This document shows positions 1-11,030 of a DNA stretch of 64,000 bases, piece by piece. The stretch is from Arenicola marina (taxonomy: Eukaryota > Annelida > Polychaeta > Arenicolidae). Numbering within the stretch: position 1 is the first letter of the stretch; the number at the start of each line of letters is the position of its first letter. Made by a program: the position numbers and the translations under genes. The notes beneath the pieces were generated by a model. The model was not told where the DNA came from and made no database searches. It was given only the letters and a program-made list of their open reading frames with translations. The stretch covers positions 30,517,759 to 30,581,758 of the forward strand of contig OZ025249.1 of NCBI GenBank assembly GCA_964019135.1, written 5' to 3'.

Positions 1-17
1 TAGGTCATCTCACTTAC

Positions 18-3000
18 CTTCAACAGGTTGTTGATCAATGAGATCTAAATGGTCCATATCGAAATAAAGAAAACACAAATATATAAAGAAATGTCACATT
101 GTTTTCTTAGTGTTATTCATTCAGAAATATTTCCTTAGCAAATACAAATCACGAACGATGGGCGATTTTAGTCGACTAGGCCCCGTAGCCGACTAAACCA
201 TGCATGTGAAATAGGCCACAGGCCTAAATGTCAATTAATATCGGTCTGTCTATGTTTGAAAAACATCGCACCTTTTCGCGGTTGTACATATATCAAAGGT
301 AATATCTGGGAATCAATAAAATGTTAACCGTTATTTCTGGACACAGGTACCTTAGTAAATTGCTAAAGTCTGGCACACTTACAGCCGGCATGGCATAGAT
401 GAATTTGAACAGGTGACTCCTAAAGAGACCCATATTCCTTCCGATGATGGCACTAGATTTAAGAAAAGGAAAATGGATAATCTATTAAGACAGTGTATGT
501 CTAATACCATTATTGATATTATATAACAAATTAATATTTATATAAATGCATAAATGTCGGAACATTAATACTGGCTACTTATGACAGAGATTTCACCTTG
601 GGATGTGTCGTAAACTTAAATGAAACATATTTCATCATGTCATCATGGTCATTTCAAATGTTAACAAACATAGTGTGCAGTTTGTTCCGTCATATATCTC
701 ACCTTTCGATTGCAGTGCCATTTTGGATCATCCATACGTCACAATATGTTCGGGCTGTTAGGGCTAAAGCCACCATAAGCACATACCATCCCTACAACGA
801 ATAAACCACGAATTATTTCAACTTCTATGCTACTTTAAAGGCCAGCATTCGGGTAAATGAATTCTTAAAATTAACATAATATACCCACAGAAGAGTAAAT
901 ATTGAAGCAATCTGGGAGGTTGTACAAATTATGTGGCTCATAATTTGGTAACTGTGGCACGTTTTAGTCTCTCTTTTAGAAACTCGTACAGACACAGGCA
1001 TCAGCTCTGGACGACCAAAGCCGTAATTTTCGCGCCAAGTGACGTAGATGCAGATGCAAATATTCAGAGTGTTTTTGAGAAAAGCGGTAACCAGTATCTG
1101 TTCTATGTGTACAAAGGGGAACCTACATTTACGTCACGAAACGTCGAATGATACCCTCTCACTATGTTTTGATGTTTTAACGCATCATATGGGATAATGG
1201 CCAAGATGTCTAATAGTGCTCCCGTTTAAAATTACCGGGTATTATGTTTTGATGGCGTAGTATATTGGGATTAATATCTTGAGTGTGCCTTTGGACCTAG
1301 GAGCTGGACTTTAATTTCCCATTGTTTCTATAATTGGTAATATATTATAATTGGGTCAGAAGGCCCAGTGTGCGACAACACTTTGGTGTTGGCAAACCAA
1401 TTAGTAAAGATACTGTTCGGTCATAGATTGGGACAAACAGCAGACAACTGGATTACCATTAGATGTTATGACTCATAACATAACTTATAAATAACGCAAG
1501 AATGAAAATCTGGTATATTTGGGGAGTAGACAGTCCCATACCTCTTGAGTAAACCATCCTGGTACAAGGATCTTCAGGATTTTGAGCAGACGCCTACAAA
1601 TAACAAACGTTTTTAAATCTGTAATACCAGTTTTCATGTCAGTATAAGTTAATAGATGACACAACTGGTGCGCAATGAGTCATGGTAAAAAATCATGATG
1701 AAAATACAGCAAAATAAATAAATGATAATTACTTACGTTATAATTAATATAACTAAGTTTGAACGATACATTAGTTAATTTTTATTACATCACGTTTCAT
1801 TTCAGTACCGGTATATGTTAATAGATGACACTACCGGTACTGCATGGTGAGAGATGAATCATGGTATAAAAATGATGGTGAAAATATCACAAAATAATGA
1901 TCATTAGTTTAATGAAGTATTGATAACCAAAGTACACAAACCGAAAGAAAACTAAATCCACAGCAGCACGATCTTTCCTCGTGGAGTTCTGGTAAGAGAT
2001 AAACATAACAATAGTAAAAAAGAGCAGCATAACATTAACCTAAACAATTTAAACTTATACTGATGAGGTGCATATTTGAGCCTTTGACAATTACCACTAA
2101 ACATTAGCCAGTTTATATACTGGCATATGGCTTCTGCTAAAAATTATGCCTACAATTAATAGAATGATTACCAGGTAACCAAAAGCACCCAAAACATGAA
2201 GTTAGCATTACAAAAACATTATATGTTATACACAGATCTGTAGAATAATTATATCACTACAAGGACACAGTTAAAACAGAAATATATACTGACCTCTCCT
2301 ACGACAAAGTCAACCTTGTCCTCTCTGGAATAATATCATATTAATAAATCATGTGTATATATTAGTTTATATATATTGGTATATATATATAAATCTTCAC
2401 ATTAATATTTTAAACTGCGACATTGTTTGTAAATAATGACTTGATATTTAATATGTAACTGGTTTACAGCGGGATTTTATTTCTATAGGAACCTAAATCA
2501 ACATTACCTCAGATGTGGATAAAACATGATTCACTGCAGTAAACATGGTAAAGAGGTCAAGCTATATGTAAAGCTGCTTAGTTGTATAAGCATTCATTTC
2601 TCCTGGTGTTTTCTTCATTAACAATGTAATTCATAAATAAAGTTACGGGCAATTATTTATTGCAAAGATATATCTTTTGGCATGCAACAACAAAAGTAAT
2701 TTATTTAACATACTTTTTCTTTTGTCGATTCAGTGCTCTATGGAAAAAGTTAACACATTAAGAAATTGCTACCGGGTACTTTGAACTTGATGCTGATGGG
2801 TATGTAATAGTAAAATATATACCAAACTATTTAAAATCAATCATTTGATATAATATGTAAACATTGATAGTAATTTCCTTTTACTAGTTTTAGAAGTTAT
2901 TTTGTATATAACACACATTGTGAAATATTTAGTTTAGAGAGATAATTTTTTTTTTATATAAAATAAAATTTGTTAATAAATATGGTTTAAGTTAAGTAAT

Positions 3001-5415
3001 TGTCATTATAAATATGTAAAATATTTTATTTAAACTGAAAGGCAGATCAGGTTCTCTAGTCTACTACAACACAACAACATAATTTAGATATTGCTTAATA
3101 TAGTGTTACAGTGTTATATAGTGATCAGAATTTACTCATGTGTAGATTCTATCATGCATATATATATTGATCTTGATCTCTAGACTTTCAGTGAGTCTAA
3201 GAAATTGACTGTCATTACTGAGATCAAAAGGTCAATACATATAGCATTTAGGTATAACACTAACACCATATAACTACAAACAGCTCTCAACAACATGCCA
3301 CAAAGTTGAAAACATTATTGTGCTGTTACACAACATATGTAGGGGTAAAAAAAGATGGGAATGCAGGAAAGGTACTTTTCCATGTCATTTATTTATCCTT
3401 TCTTATGTTTTTAGGTCACATTAAACCTCACGTCAGGCTTAGATGAAGCCCAGGTGTCTTTTGCGTTTGGTGTAAACACCATGCATGCTTAGTAATAGGA
3501 TCATTCAGTCCATACCTGATGCATCAGATATATGACCAGGATGCATACAAACTTTTGACAATGCTGACAACATAGCAGTACCTAACCAATGCCAGCTGTG
3601 CTTATCTATAGAGTCTGACTCAAAGGGTAAGCAGTGTTGATGCGATCATCATGCTCATTGCAAAGCTCATTTGTTTTTGGCATTACCAGTACTGCTAAAT
3701 TACTGGTAAGCCACATTTTGGAATATATTCTGTTTCATTGTATTTCAGTTAGTTTGGTTTGGTTATTGCAAGATTGAATGAATGAATGAATTTATTGCAG
3801 AAAACGACCACCAGCCAAAGTGCATACATGGTGATATTCTGTTGTGCGTGCTCATTGTGCGTAGGACAAATATAATATAAATACAATTCAGTTAGCTTCC
3901 CTGAATTTAAACATATTATACAAAAAAGCAGCCAGTTGACAGATCTTCATCTCTCGTCAACATAATTCGAACAAAGGAATATAGGAGTCTATACAGAAAG
4001 TTTTTGATTGACTGGCCCTGCTGGCCAGTTCATTATCAGATTAAATCTTAGATGAGGTCTAATACTTGTAGGACTCTAGTGCCCTCACATGACAGACTGT
4101 AGAGTAGGTGGCTGATTCTGTAAGCAGGGTTTTGAGTAGCCCTGTCCATGGCTGTTTATGTAGCAAAATCTGACAGGCCTCCAGCCCATATCCTCAGGAG
4201 CTGACAAGCCTGAAGGCCACAAACTGGGCTAGGTTTTGAGCAGGGGTGTATAAAAAATTGTGAAAGGTGTTTTAGTGGTTAGGAACACAATTAGTTGGTA
4301 AAGATGGCACACAAAGGATAAAATCTAAGAAATATGAAAGTAATAGAATAAAGAAGATTTGTAATATTCTAATTGGTAGGATGATTTAGCTTATTGGACA
4401 GATCTGTATTTAGAGAGCATTAATCATTTATTATTTGTATTAAATTATTAAACTACTGTATAATCATCTTACAAGGCTAATTACATTTTAGGTTACTGGT
4501 ACTACTAGCCTGAAAACAAGATGTTACTGTCATTAGACAGTTGGTAATGGATAGATCATCCATTACCAACTGTCTAACAATAACAGTAACATCTTGTTCA
4601 GGCTATGGTGCTATCTGAAGTTGCCAATAAATACAATATGTCAATACTGATTCCACCAAATGTGACAAGCCCTTGCATGCTTTCAGGTTATTCTATTTAT
4701 ACTGGGGGTACAGTCAGTGGTCCTTGCCCCAAGTTAACATGTCTATTCTCTGAAATAAACTTAGATAGTTATCAGTAAATATATTATGCTAGCTGTATCT
4801 ATAGGTAGTTATGGTAGTTATTACGGAAATAGTTTTAAGATCATAATAATAACTTGACTTATTAATATAGACGTATATTTTTGCAATAAGTACTTCAATA
4901 TATTATCTACACTTAGGCCTAACACTGAAGTGAAACAATAAACTATGCATCTAGGACTAAGTTCTAGGTTTTTTTCTACAATCTGAAAAGTGAAATGTGG
5001 ACTAGATCTAAGTCTTATCATTTAGAAGGAAAAATGCAGTAGATCTACATGCTATACAAAATGACAGACTTATATGACAACGGCACAAACACAAAATCAA
5101 TTATATATATGATTCTTTCGTGAAAATAACAATTATGTGAACTTTGAATCCGACCGCTGACTGGGTACAAAATGTACCCCCATCACGGCAACAGGCCATC
5201 TCGCCTACCCGCATATCTGCACAGCAGCGCGACACGCTTTGGGGTCGATAATTAGAAAGGAACAGACCGACATTCTAAGACAAAATGACAACAAACCTGC
5301 GCTTCTTCGCCGCACTTCTCTGCCTCGCTACTATCCATAATATTGCCGCAGATGTAGCGAAGAGGGCGGAGTTTCTTGGTGTGGCTAACGCGTACAGTTT
5401 ACTGAAGGCAGCCAT
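18..5415 (-). CDS. ABCD3: ABCD3/PMP70-type peroxisomal ABC half-transporter, N-terminal seven coding exons (partial)
   Basis: Peroxisomal membrane half-transporter that carries long-chain and branched acyl-CoAs. Seven exons read in order with compatible phases: 5415-5297, 2324-2294, 1988-1942, 1593-1542, 791-703, 452-383 and 44-18, together 435 nt or 145 codons. Exon 1 starts MAAFSKLYALATPRNS, close to the start of human PMP70 (MAAFSKYLTARNSS). Exon 3 gives DRAAVDLVFF, exon 4 RLLKILKILVPGWFTQE, exon 5 ARTYCDVWMIQNGTAIE, exon 6 AIIGRNMGLF to FKFIYAMPA, and exon 7 ISLINNLLK, in the same order as the human protein. This covers the peroxisome-targeting N-terminus and the first membrane segment; the rest of the membrane domain and the ATPase lie off the left edge. 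Exons 2 (31 nt) and 7 (27 nt) are very short. The donors of exons 1 and 3 are GTTTGT, weaker than consensus. Exon 2 has no clear human counterpart but its phase fits on both sides. Confidence 0.93.
3775..4250 (-). mobile_element. Candidate 3' end of a non-LTR retroposon (LINE/SINE-like)
   Basis: Read on the minus strand, a stretch without coding potential ends in GCAATAAATTCATTCATTCA followed by more ATTC units. A short ATTC-type microsatellite tail right after an AATAAA-like box is typical of several LINE and SINE 3' ends. No reverse transcriptase reading frame is visible, so this would be a severely 5'-truncated copy. The left limit is set by the tail; the right limit is a guess. Confidence 0.4.
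4507..4604. repeat. 98-bp near-perfect inverted repeat (foldback)
   Basis: Both arms begin AGCCTGAA when read inward. They pair over about 46 bp with two small bulges, around a loop of a few bases at the centre (GGATAGATCATCC). It lies in ABCD3 intron 1. It could be a small foldback transposon remnant, or a pre-miRNA-like hairpin because the length is in the right range. Confidence 0.75.
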
Positions 5416-5646
5416 CACTGTTACGTACCGGAAGAGGAAATCACCAGTTTGGGCGACTGAAGGGTCATGCGCAACACGTGCTTTTGTTTACATCGTAAAT
5501 AGAGATGCACGTGTTCAGATCCTTGGGAAGCCGGTTTTTAACGCAAACCTATATAAAATTATAGACCTTGTGTAGCGTTTAAGTCTTCTTGGCCGATAAG
5601 AGGAGCCATTCGAATTGATGAAAAACAACTTAGAAAATAGATCTAT

Positions 5647-5653
5647 AAAAAAA
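5647..5653 (-). terminator. RNA polymerase III terminator of tRNA-Tyr
   Basis: A run of seven T on the minus strand starts 4 nt past the 3' end of the tRNA gene, the usual Pol III stop signal. Confidence 0.8.
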
Positions 5654-5657
5654 CTGT

Positions 5658-5748
5658 TCCCGCGAGACGGAGTCGAACCGCCGACCTAAGGATACCAGCA
5701 CATATTTCACACTACAGTCCTCCGCTCTACCAACTGAGCTATCACGGG
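5658..5748 (-). tRNA. tRNA-Tyr (GTA) with an 18-nt intron
   Basis: The 5' acceptor strand CCCGTGA pairs over seven positions (one G-U) with TCGCGGG before discriminator A. Box A is TAGCTCAGTTGG and box B is GGTTCGACTCC. The anticodon stem-loop reads GGACTGTAG, an intron, then ATCCT, with GTA in the loop. The intron is 5694-5711 on the minus strand, one base 3' of the anticodon, the canonical position; nearly all eukaryotic tRNA-Tyr genes carry one. The mature length is 73 nt without CCA. It lies 243 bp upstream of the ABCD3 start in the same orientation. Confidence 0.96.
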
Positions 5749-6697
5749 TTGGATCATGGCAACGATGATGAAGATTGTGTAAAGGATGGATATTGGTGCC
5801 TCTGGTGCCACACCAACCCGCATTCCTATTTATCACTTTGTTCTATTTCAAAGAACACAACATAAATCAGCTTGAAGACCGTGACTGAGGTGAACAACGC
5901 GCAGCGGATCATAGCCCCAACCTTGCAAGTTGTGGCGTTGTTCGAGGGAAAAACGCCACAATTAAGTTCACATGTACTTTTCAATTCCGGTAAAATAAAA
6001 TTGATGGAGGGTGTCGGTAACATGACAAAAAGTGGAGAGAAGTGATTCTCACGACGTTTAACTTGACAAATTGGTACAACACGACTTTTTAATATCGTTA
6101 TCTGACTGTAACAAGGCTCTGTGACGGAGCTAACAGCAGATCAAAGAAATAAACTGTCTATAAACTGTTTTTATGCTTTGTAAATTATATATTTCGTGTC
6201 AAATTAGAAAACGAGGCCGCAAATATTTCCGTGTCGACCATATAGTCCCTATCTATGCGCATATTTATATATATCTTACTTCTCATTTTCACCAGTTAAT
6301 ATTTCTTTGTGCGGATCCACAATTTAGAACAGTTTGGTTCGAACAGTTTGATTCGAACGGTTTGGTTCGAACCCGGGCAAACTTTTATTTTTCTCATTCT
6401 TTAGCAGCTTGTGGGAACCCTTGCGAGGGTGCCCCGGCAGATACCTAACATGCGGCCATATATTGTTTTACGTGCAGGTCGTATATATGGATCGATCAAA
6501 TTCGGCGTCTACTTTTCTGTGGACTTCAACGGCTAACTATTTAGAAAAGGAGACTCAAAATGTGTGAATAACTTTATTGAGAATACCGTGGTGCAGCACA
6601 AAACGGATGGCATACAGAGCACTGTACAAATCAAAAGTACTGACAACTTAATTATGGCTGACAATACTGTATTGTACTTAATCACAGACATCATGCG
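5749..6697. other. Intergenic region between tRNA-Tyr and the DBF4 3' end
   Basis: No convincing gene. One small repeat is visible: three near copies of a 16-bp unit containing GGTTCGAAC at about 6330-6375. Confidence 0.6.
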
Positions 6698-6703
6698 TTT
6701 ATT
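6698..6703 (-). other. Putative DBF4 polyadenylation signal
   Basis: AATAAA on the minus strand about 146 bp past the DBF4 stop. A second AATAAA lies at 6573-6578. Which is used cannot be told from sequence. Confidence 0.5.
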
Positions 6704-6848
6704 CACTTATTTGTGCGAACCCACCCATGACGCTTCCGTTGCAATATCACAGTCGTTGAAAAAAAGTTTCTCGAATAGATGATATACTTCGCAAGGACCA
6801 GCTTCTTCACTGGCTCGTAGATGGCGTGCAAAAAATACGCACAACTTA

Positions 6849-9800
6849 TTACTGGAAGAGTTTGCGTCGTTTTGAACCCTGTTCCGACCCACTGTTATCC
6901 CCCAAAGTATCACAATAAGCGCTCGATTGGTCACTTTTCCTCTTTTTTCCGGAACTAAACCTGAGTTTGCAATCACCGGAGAGTTGAACTTTCCAAGGAG
7001 ACCCGGCATCAGCGGGTGCCACAGCGCGGCCCGCTCCGCCTGCAATTTGAGAAGGCGTTCGGATCACTTTGAACAGTTTCATTTTCAAGTCGCTTGATGG
7101 TATGAGTGTCCATGCTGCCCGGCGTGGGGTCAACGCGCGGCGTGGGGTCAGCGGGCGACGAGGAGTCAACGGGCGCGTTATAACTTGCAAGTCCGCCGAC
7201 TGTAAGGCGGACTGCAGTTGCGGCCCCATCGAGTGACAATCTGCGTCGGAGATGTTACGCGAGAGAGAGGCCTGGACGTTTTCAACATTGGAACTGCTGG
7301 ACAGTGTCTCCCATTCGAGGTTTTCACCAAAGTTCTCAATGTCAGAATCAGCGCAGTCTCGTCGAACGTCGCCCGCTGTATTACTCCCAACGGTCGACTC
7401 ATCCGAAAATACCGATTGCGGACTATTCCCAGCGGAACCCAGGTCGAGCCTCCCACAGTCCTTTCTCAGCTCGTCATCTTGATTGGACGAATTTTGGCAC
7501 GAACATACCTGACCTTCTAGATTAATATCATCCTGATCAGAGTCCCCACCCGCGGAATCGTCGTGCCTTTTCCGGATCCGGATCTTCGTTCCGCTGAGGA
7601 CGGAGCACGCCAGGGGTTCCGGTGGCTCCTCGATGACGGTGGGATCGCCAGAGATGGAACCACGCGATGACGGATTTGGCGATGACGATGTGTCACCGTC
7701 GACTAGGGTTCGGTCGTGTTCCGGTTGGGCACATACTCCCGATAGTAATCCAGGGTTGGAGATACTCTGTGTGCTATCTTTGGGTGTCCCCAACGCACAT
7801 CCCCTGTCTACACTTAGCGCAGTCGCCCGATCAGGGGAGATTGCTGATAATTGCGGGTGAGGGTGGGGTACGGCGGCGACAAAACCATCGGCTTGCTCTC
7901 GCTGATCACGTTCGTTGGCATACTGGCCGCTTGATGGAGCCACTGAGCAAGACCCAGCTGAAACAAATGAGTTGGGGACTGCTGATAATTGCGAAGGGTG
8001 GGGCACGGCAGCGGCATTACGGTCAGTGTGCTCTCCTCGGTCATGTTCCTTTACGTGTTGGCCGCCCAGTGGAGCCACTGAGCAAGGGCCCGTTGCGACA
8101 ACTGGAATAGACAGACTGCTGTCCGATTGAAGCATATCCAGAACCCGGGCACATGTTACGTTGAGGTCCATTCCCCAACGAGACCCACCTTCCTCATCGT
8201 CATCGCTAAATGCCGCAGAGTTTTGTTCTGGAACCAAGGACTCCAGGTGCCCGAGAGAAGCACCTTTTGCCGATGATGGAAAACTTGGGAATGATCTCCT
8301 TTCCTCCGACGCGATGGATTCACTTCGCCCGTTAATAACCCTTTCCGTAAGTTCATTTAACGCTGTTAAGGTATCATACGGGTTATCGGCACTGTCAGAC
8401 ACACACGAATCTCTACCAACCATGCTGTCTGTGGCAGTTTCCTTCGTATCACCTGTATTCTCATTTCGATGGCTTACGAAGTGAGAGTGGGAATTACTAT
8501 TTGTTGGTTCTTGCCAGTAAGGGGTCAGACACGGAGGCCCCTGGATATCCCCACGGGTTGGCCCGTTGCTGGGAGATGAAGTGGAAACGCCGTGCTGTCC
8601 ATGGATGAGGAGAGGCATGTCTGTGTTACGGCACGCGCCTATCGAATCGGCAAACGTCGTGATTGACATATCGACGGCGTTGTCACTGTTGTCGTGATGG
8701 GACCACGCGGTAGGCGTCACGGCAGATTCCCCGAGAGCCCCGAAACCGATGCCCGTATCCAACGTCAGTCGCCATGGTGACGGCTGGGGTTTGCTGTAAA
8801 CGTCCTCAGTGTCAAAAAACGAGAGGGAAGGAACGGGTGTGACAGTTTCACGAAAGGATAGCGGACCCTCACGCGAAGCCGAAACCTCGCTGAATGTACT
8901 TTGCGTTGTATTCATCGTGGAGTTCTCGATTCCTTGATTCCACGCACCAAATGTCGTCTGCTCAGACCACGTGAGCAGCGAACTCGCGTTGTCGTTCGTT
9001 GCAGAGTGGTTGGGACCGTGCAGTGAAGTATCATCCATGGACTCCACGGTCAAGCCTGGACTCCATGGGGTCGAATCCTGGCTATCCATATTGGATTCAT
9101 CCGGCATTCCAGAGATGATGCCTTCAAGCTGGTCCCAGGAGAAGGCAGTATTCCCCACAGATTGTTGGCCGATGTCCCCTTCATTCATGTATTCATCAAC
9201 CCAGGATTGACAGTTATCCGGCTTTGTATCTTGTTCATGGCTAAACGATGTGACATCTTTTAGCTTTATTATATCAATGGGAGATTCGTGGGTAGCCATC
9301 TTGGGCAGAGCGGTTGTCAGGTCCAGGCTGTGGGTATCGGCGCAGGCTGCCGCGGTTCCGGCTGACGCTCCACCCTCAAGCTTCTCCACGAAAAGTTCAT
9401 CAGCTTTACGTTTATTAACGGGGATATCGTTGCTCTCGTTATCTACAGGAATAGTTCCGCATGATACTTGAGCGTTGACACGTATGGCGACATTATTGTC
9501 ATCATGCACCCCTGCTGCTGACACTGATTCACGATTTGCCTGATCTGACGTCATTTCAACCACTTCAAATTCAGAGTTCTTGGCCGCATCGCCATGTTCT
9601 TTGGCTGGCCTAGGGCTGCTATGGAGAATTGGGACAGAGAGGTCACCAAGTTCTTCAGGCTGCGGCTCCAGTTCGGTTTTAGAACATGCATTTTTCTCGC
9701 CAGGTGGCGGCACAAGAGTAATTTCATGGCGCGGCGTGTCAACGGTTGAATCACAGGTTTCCATGGCAACATCCATCTTACATTCCAGTTTTACATGATC

Positions 9801-11030
9801 AGCGACTGACTGGTCAACGAGTGTGAGTCCATTTCCGGTGTCTATTATATCGCGACTTTGTGGATCGATGTCACAAATCGAAGGACATATGGCATTTTGA
9901 TTCGGATCCGTTTCGTGGGACTGCATCATGGCGCTGGTAAAGTCAGTCAGCGATGGCAAATGGCATATCAAGTCGTCTAAAGACGCGAAATTTTCTTTTT
10001 CTGACGCAAACTGTTTGTGCGCGTCGCTATTCAAATGTTCACTCAGACTGCGGTAGAAAATGTCACAACATTCACAGTAGCCGGAATACGTTTTCTTTTT
10101 GACTTCACCTTTGACAGGTTTTGATTTGGCTCCAGATTTCGTTACCGAAGGTGTTGTAAGCTTGACATCCGAAATATTCCTCCGGAGGGCTGTCGTGCTA
10201 TTTTTAGCCGGGACAGGCTTATCGAATGGACTATCCACTCCCTCGTTGTCCAAATACAGCAATGGAAATACTTTTAAATTTGTCCACAACGGCTTGAATT
10301 GTCTTTCAAGATCATGGAGCTTCAAGAAAGTACCTTGGAGTTTCTTTGCCTTTGGAGTCACTTCCTGTGGTAAACTGGACGGGGTTGAGTGAAGTTGCTC
10401 GCGTTTTAATATTTTCAATATATCCCGGTAAGGGACAAGACGAATATTCCACTGCTTGGCGAAGCCTACGGGGTCACACGACGGCGATGTGTCCCCTCCA
10501 ACTGACCCGCCCTTGACCCCTGACTTGAGCAAGAGGGCACGGCCCCGGGAGAGGTGAAGGGTGGAGGCCGGGGGCTTCGTTGTGAGGTTGGACGAGGCGC
10601 TGGTGCCCAGTGAACGGTTAGATGACTGCCCAGACGGACTAGTGGTGTCTGTTGTCTCCCCTCCATCTTTCCTCGCCAACTGCTTGTTTGTCACCACACA
10701 GGTTATATCCTTAGAGAGAAAGCGTTCAACTTGTCCCCCCAGCGCCACCAGTTGTTCTTCCAATACTCGCGTATTTCGCGTTCTCTGTGTCTTGACGTCT
10801 AAATAAAATTTCTGACCTTTGAACAAGTCTCTCCCCCTCGCAGCCTGGGAGTTTGTTGTGGGCGGTGTCGGCACTCGCCCCGTGGAGTTCGTATCACGCG
10901 CCCCGGAAGGGGCAGGCGCGGGGCCTGTGGGGCAGGCCGCGGGCTGAGCACTGGCCGGGCCAGCAGGCTTGGCTCGCCCGCTGGCAGGCGGGGGCCAACC
11001 CGACCCAATGCTAGGCCCAGGAGTTGCCAT
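6849..11030 (-). CDS. DBF4: DBF4-type activator subunit of CDC7 kinase, single-exon reading frame, 1393 aa
   Basis: Binds and activates CDC7 kinase, which phosphorylates the MCM helicase to fire replication origins. Residues about 68-115 (from GRDLFKGQKFYLDV, including LEEQLVALGGQVERFL) match the BRCT-like motif N. Residues about 191-210 (AKQWNIRLVPYRDILKIL) follow as in DBF4. Residues about 238-272 match motif M. Residues 317-355 are the DBF4 zinc finger: C319, C322, H332 and H338 in GYCECCDIFYRSLSEHLNSD, then FASLDDLI. The remaining ~1000 residues are Ser/Thr/Asp-rich and look disordered. Three copies of LTPRR lie near residue 1310 and a basic KRRKLFQ ends the protein. Human DBF4 is about half this length and has many introns; this frame has none. 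A 45-residue tandem duplication lies around residues 975-1065. Frame length, domain order and DBF4-specific motifs make the call firm. Whether it is the main DBF4 or a retrocopy is open. Confidence 0.93.
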   Translation of the reverse strand: MATPGPSIGSGWPPPASGRAKPAGPASAQPAACPTGPAPAPSGARDTNSTGRVPTPPTTNSQAARGRDLFKGQKFYLDVKTQRTRNTRVLEEQLVALGGQVERFLSKDITCVVTNKQLARKDGGETTDTTSPSGQSSNRSLGTSASSNLTTKPPASTLHLSRGRALLLKSGVKGGSVGGDTSPSCDPVGFAKQWNIRLVPYRDILKILKREQLHSTPSSLPQEVTPKAKKLQGTFLKLHDLERQFKPLWTNLKVFPLLYLDNEGVDSPFDKPVPAKNSTTALRRNISDVKLTTPSVTKSGAKSKPVKGEVKKKTYSGYCECCDIFYRSLSEHLNSDAHKQFASEKENFASLDDLICHLPSLTDFTSAMMQSHETDPNQNAICPSICDIDPQSRDIIDTGNGLTLVDQSVADHVKLECKMDVAMETCDSTVDTPRHEITLVPPPGEKNACSKTELEPQPEELGDLSVPILHSSPRPAKEHGDAAKNSEFEVVEMTSDQANRESVSAAGVHDDNNVAIRVNAQVSCGTIPVDNESNDIPVNKRKADELFVEKLEGGASAGTAAACADTHSLDLTTALPKMATHESPIDIIKLKDVTSFSHEQDTKPDNCQSWVDEYMNEGDIGQQSVGNTAFSWDQLEGIISGMPDESNMDSQDSTPWSPGLTVESMDDTSLHGPNHSATNDNASSLLTWSEQTTFGAWNQGIENSTMNTTQSTFSEVSASREGPLSFRETVTPVPSLSFFDTEDVYSKPQPSPWRLTLDTGIGFGALGESAVTPTAWSHHDNSDNAVDMSITTFADSIGACRNTDMPLLIHGQHGVSTSSPSNGPTRGDIQGPPCLTPYWQEPTNSNSHSHFVSHRNENTGDTKETATDSMVGRDSCVSDSADNPYDTLTALNELTERVINGRSESIASEERRSFPSFPSSAKGASLGHLESLVPEQNSAAFSDDDEEGGSRWGMDLNVTCARVLDMLQSDSSLSIPVVATGPCSVAPLGGQHVKEHDRGEHTDRNAAAVPHPSQLSAVPNSFVSAGSCSVAPSSGQYANERDQREQADGFVAAVPHPHPQLSAISPDRATALSVDRGCALGTPKDSTQSISNPGLLSGVCAQPEHDRTLVDGDTSSSPNPSSRGSISGDPTVIEEPPEPLACSVLSGTKIRIRKRHDDSAGGDSDQDDINLEGQVCSCQNSSNQDDELRKDCGRLDLGSAGNSPQSVFSDESTVGSNTAGDVRRDCADSDIENFGENLEWETLSSSSNVENVQASLSRNISDADCHSMGPQLQSALQSADLQVITRPLTPRRPLTPRRALTPRRAAWTLIPSSDLKMKLFKVIRTPSQIAGGAGRAVAPADAGSPWKVQLSGDCKLRFSSGKKRKSDQSSAYCDTLGDNSGSEQGSKRRKLFQ

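Larger units (their letters stand above)
2325..5296 (-). other. ABCD3 intron 1
   Basis: AT-rich intron of about 3 kb. It contains a candidate non-LTR retroposon 3' end (about 3775-4250) and a 98-bp foldback (4507-4604), listed separately. I see no other gene in it. Confidence 0.8.

Noticed and set aside
5285-5575. Plus-strand 96-residue frame with an apparent signal peptide
   Set aside because: It overlaps, on the opposite strand, exon 1 of ABCD3 (5415-5297), whose protein start matches PMP70 and whose splice phase fits the next exon. The hydrophobic start is a shadow.
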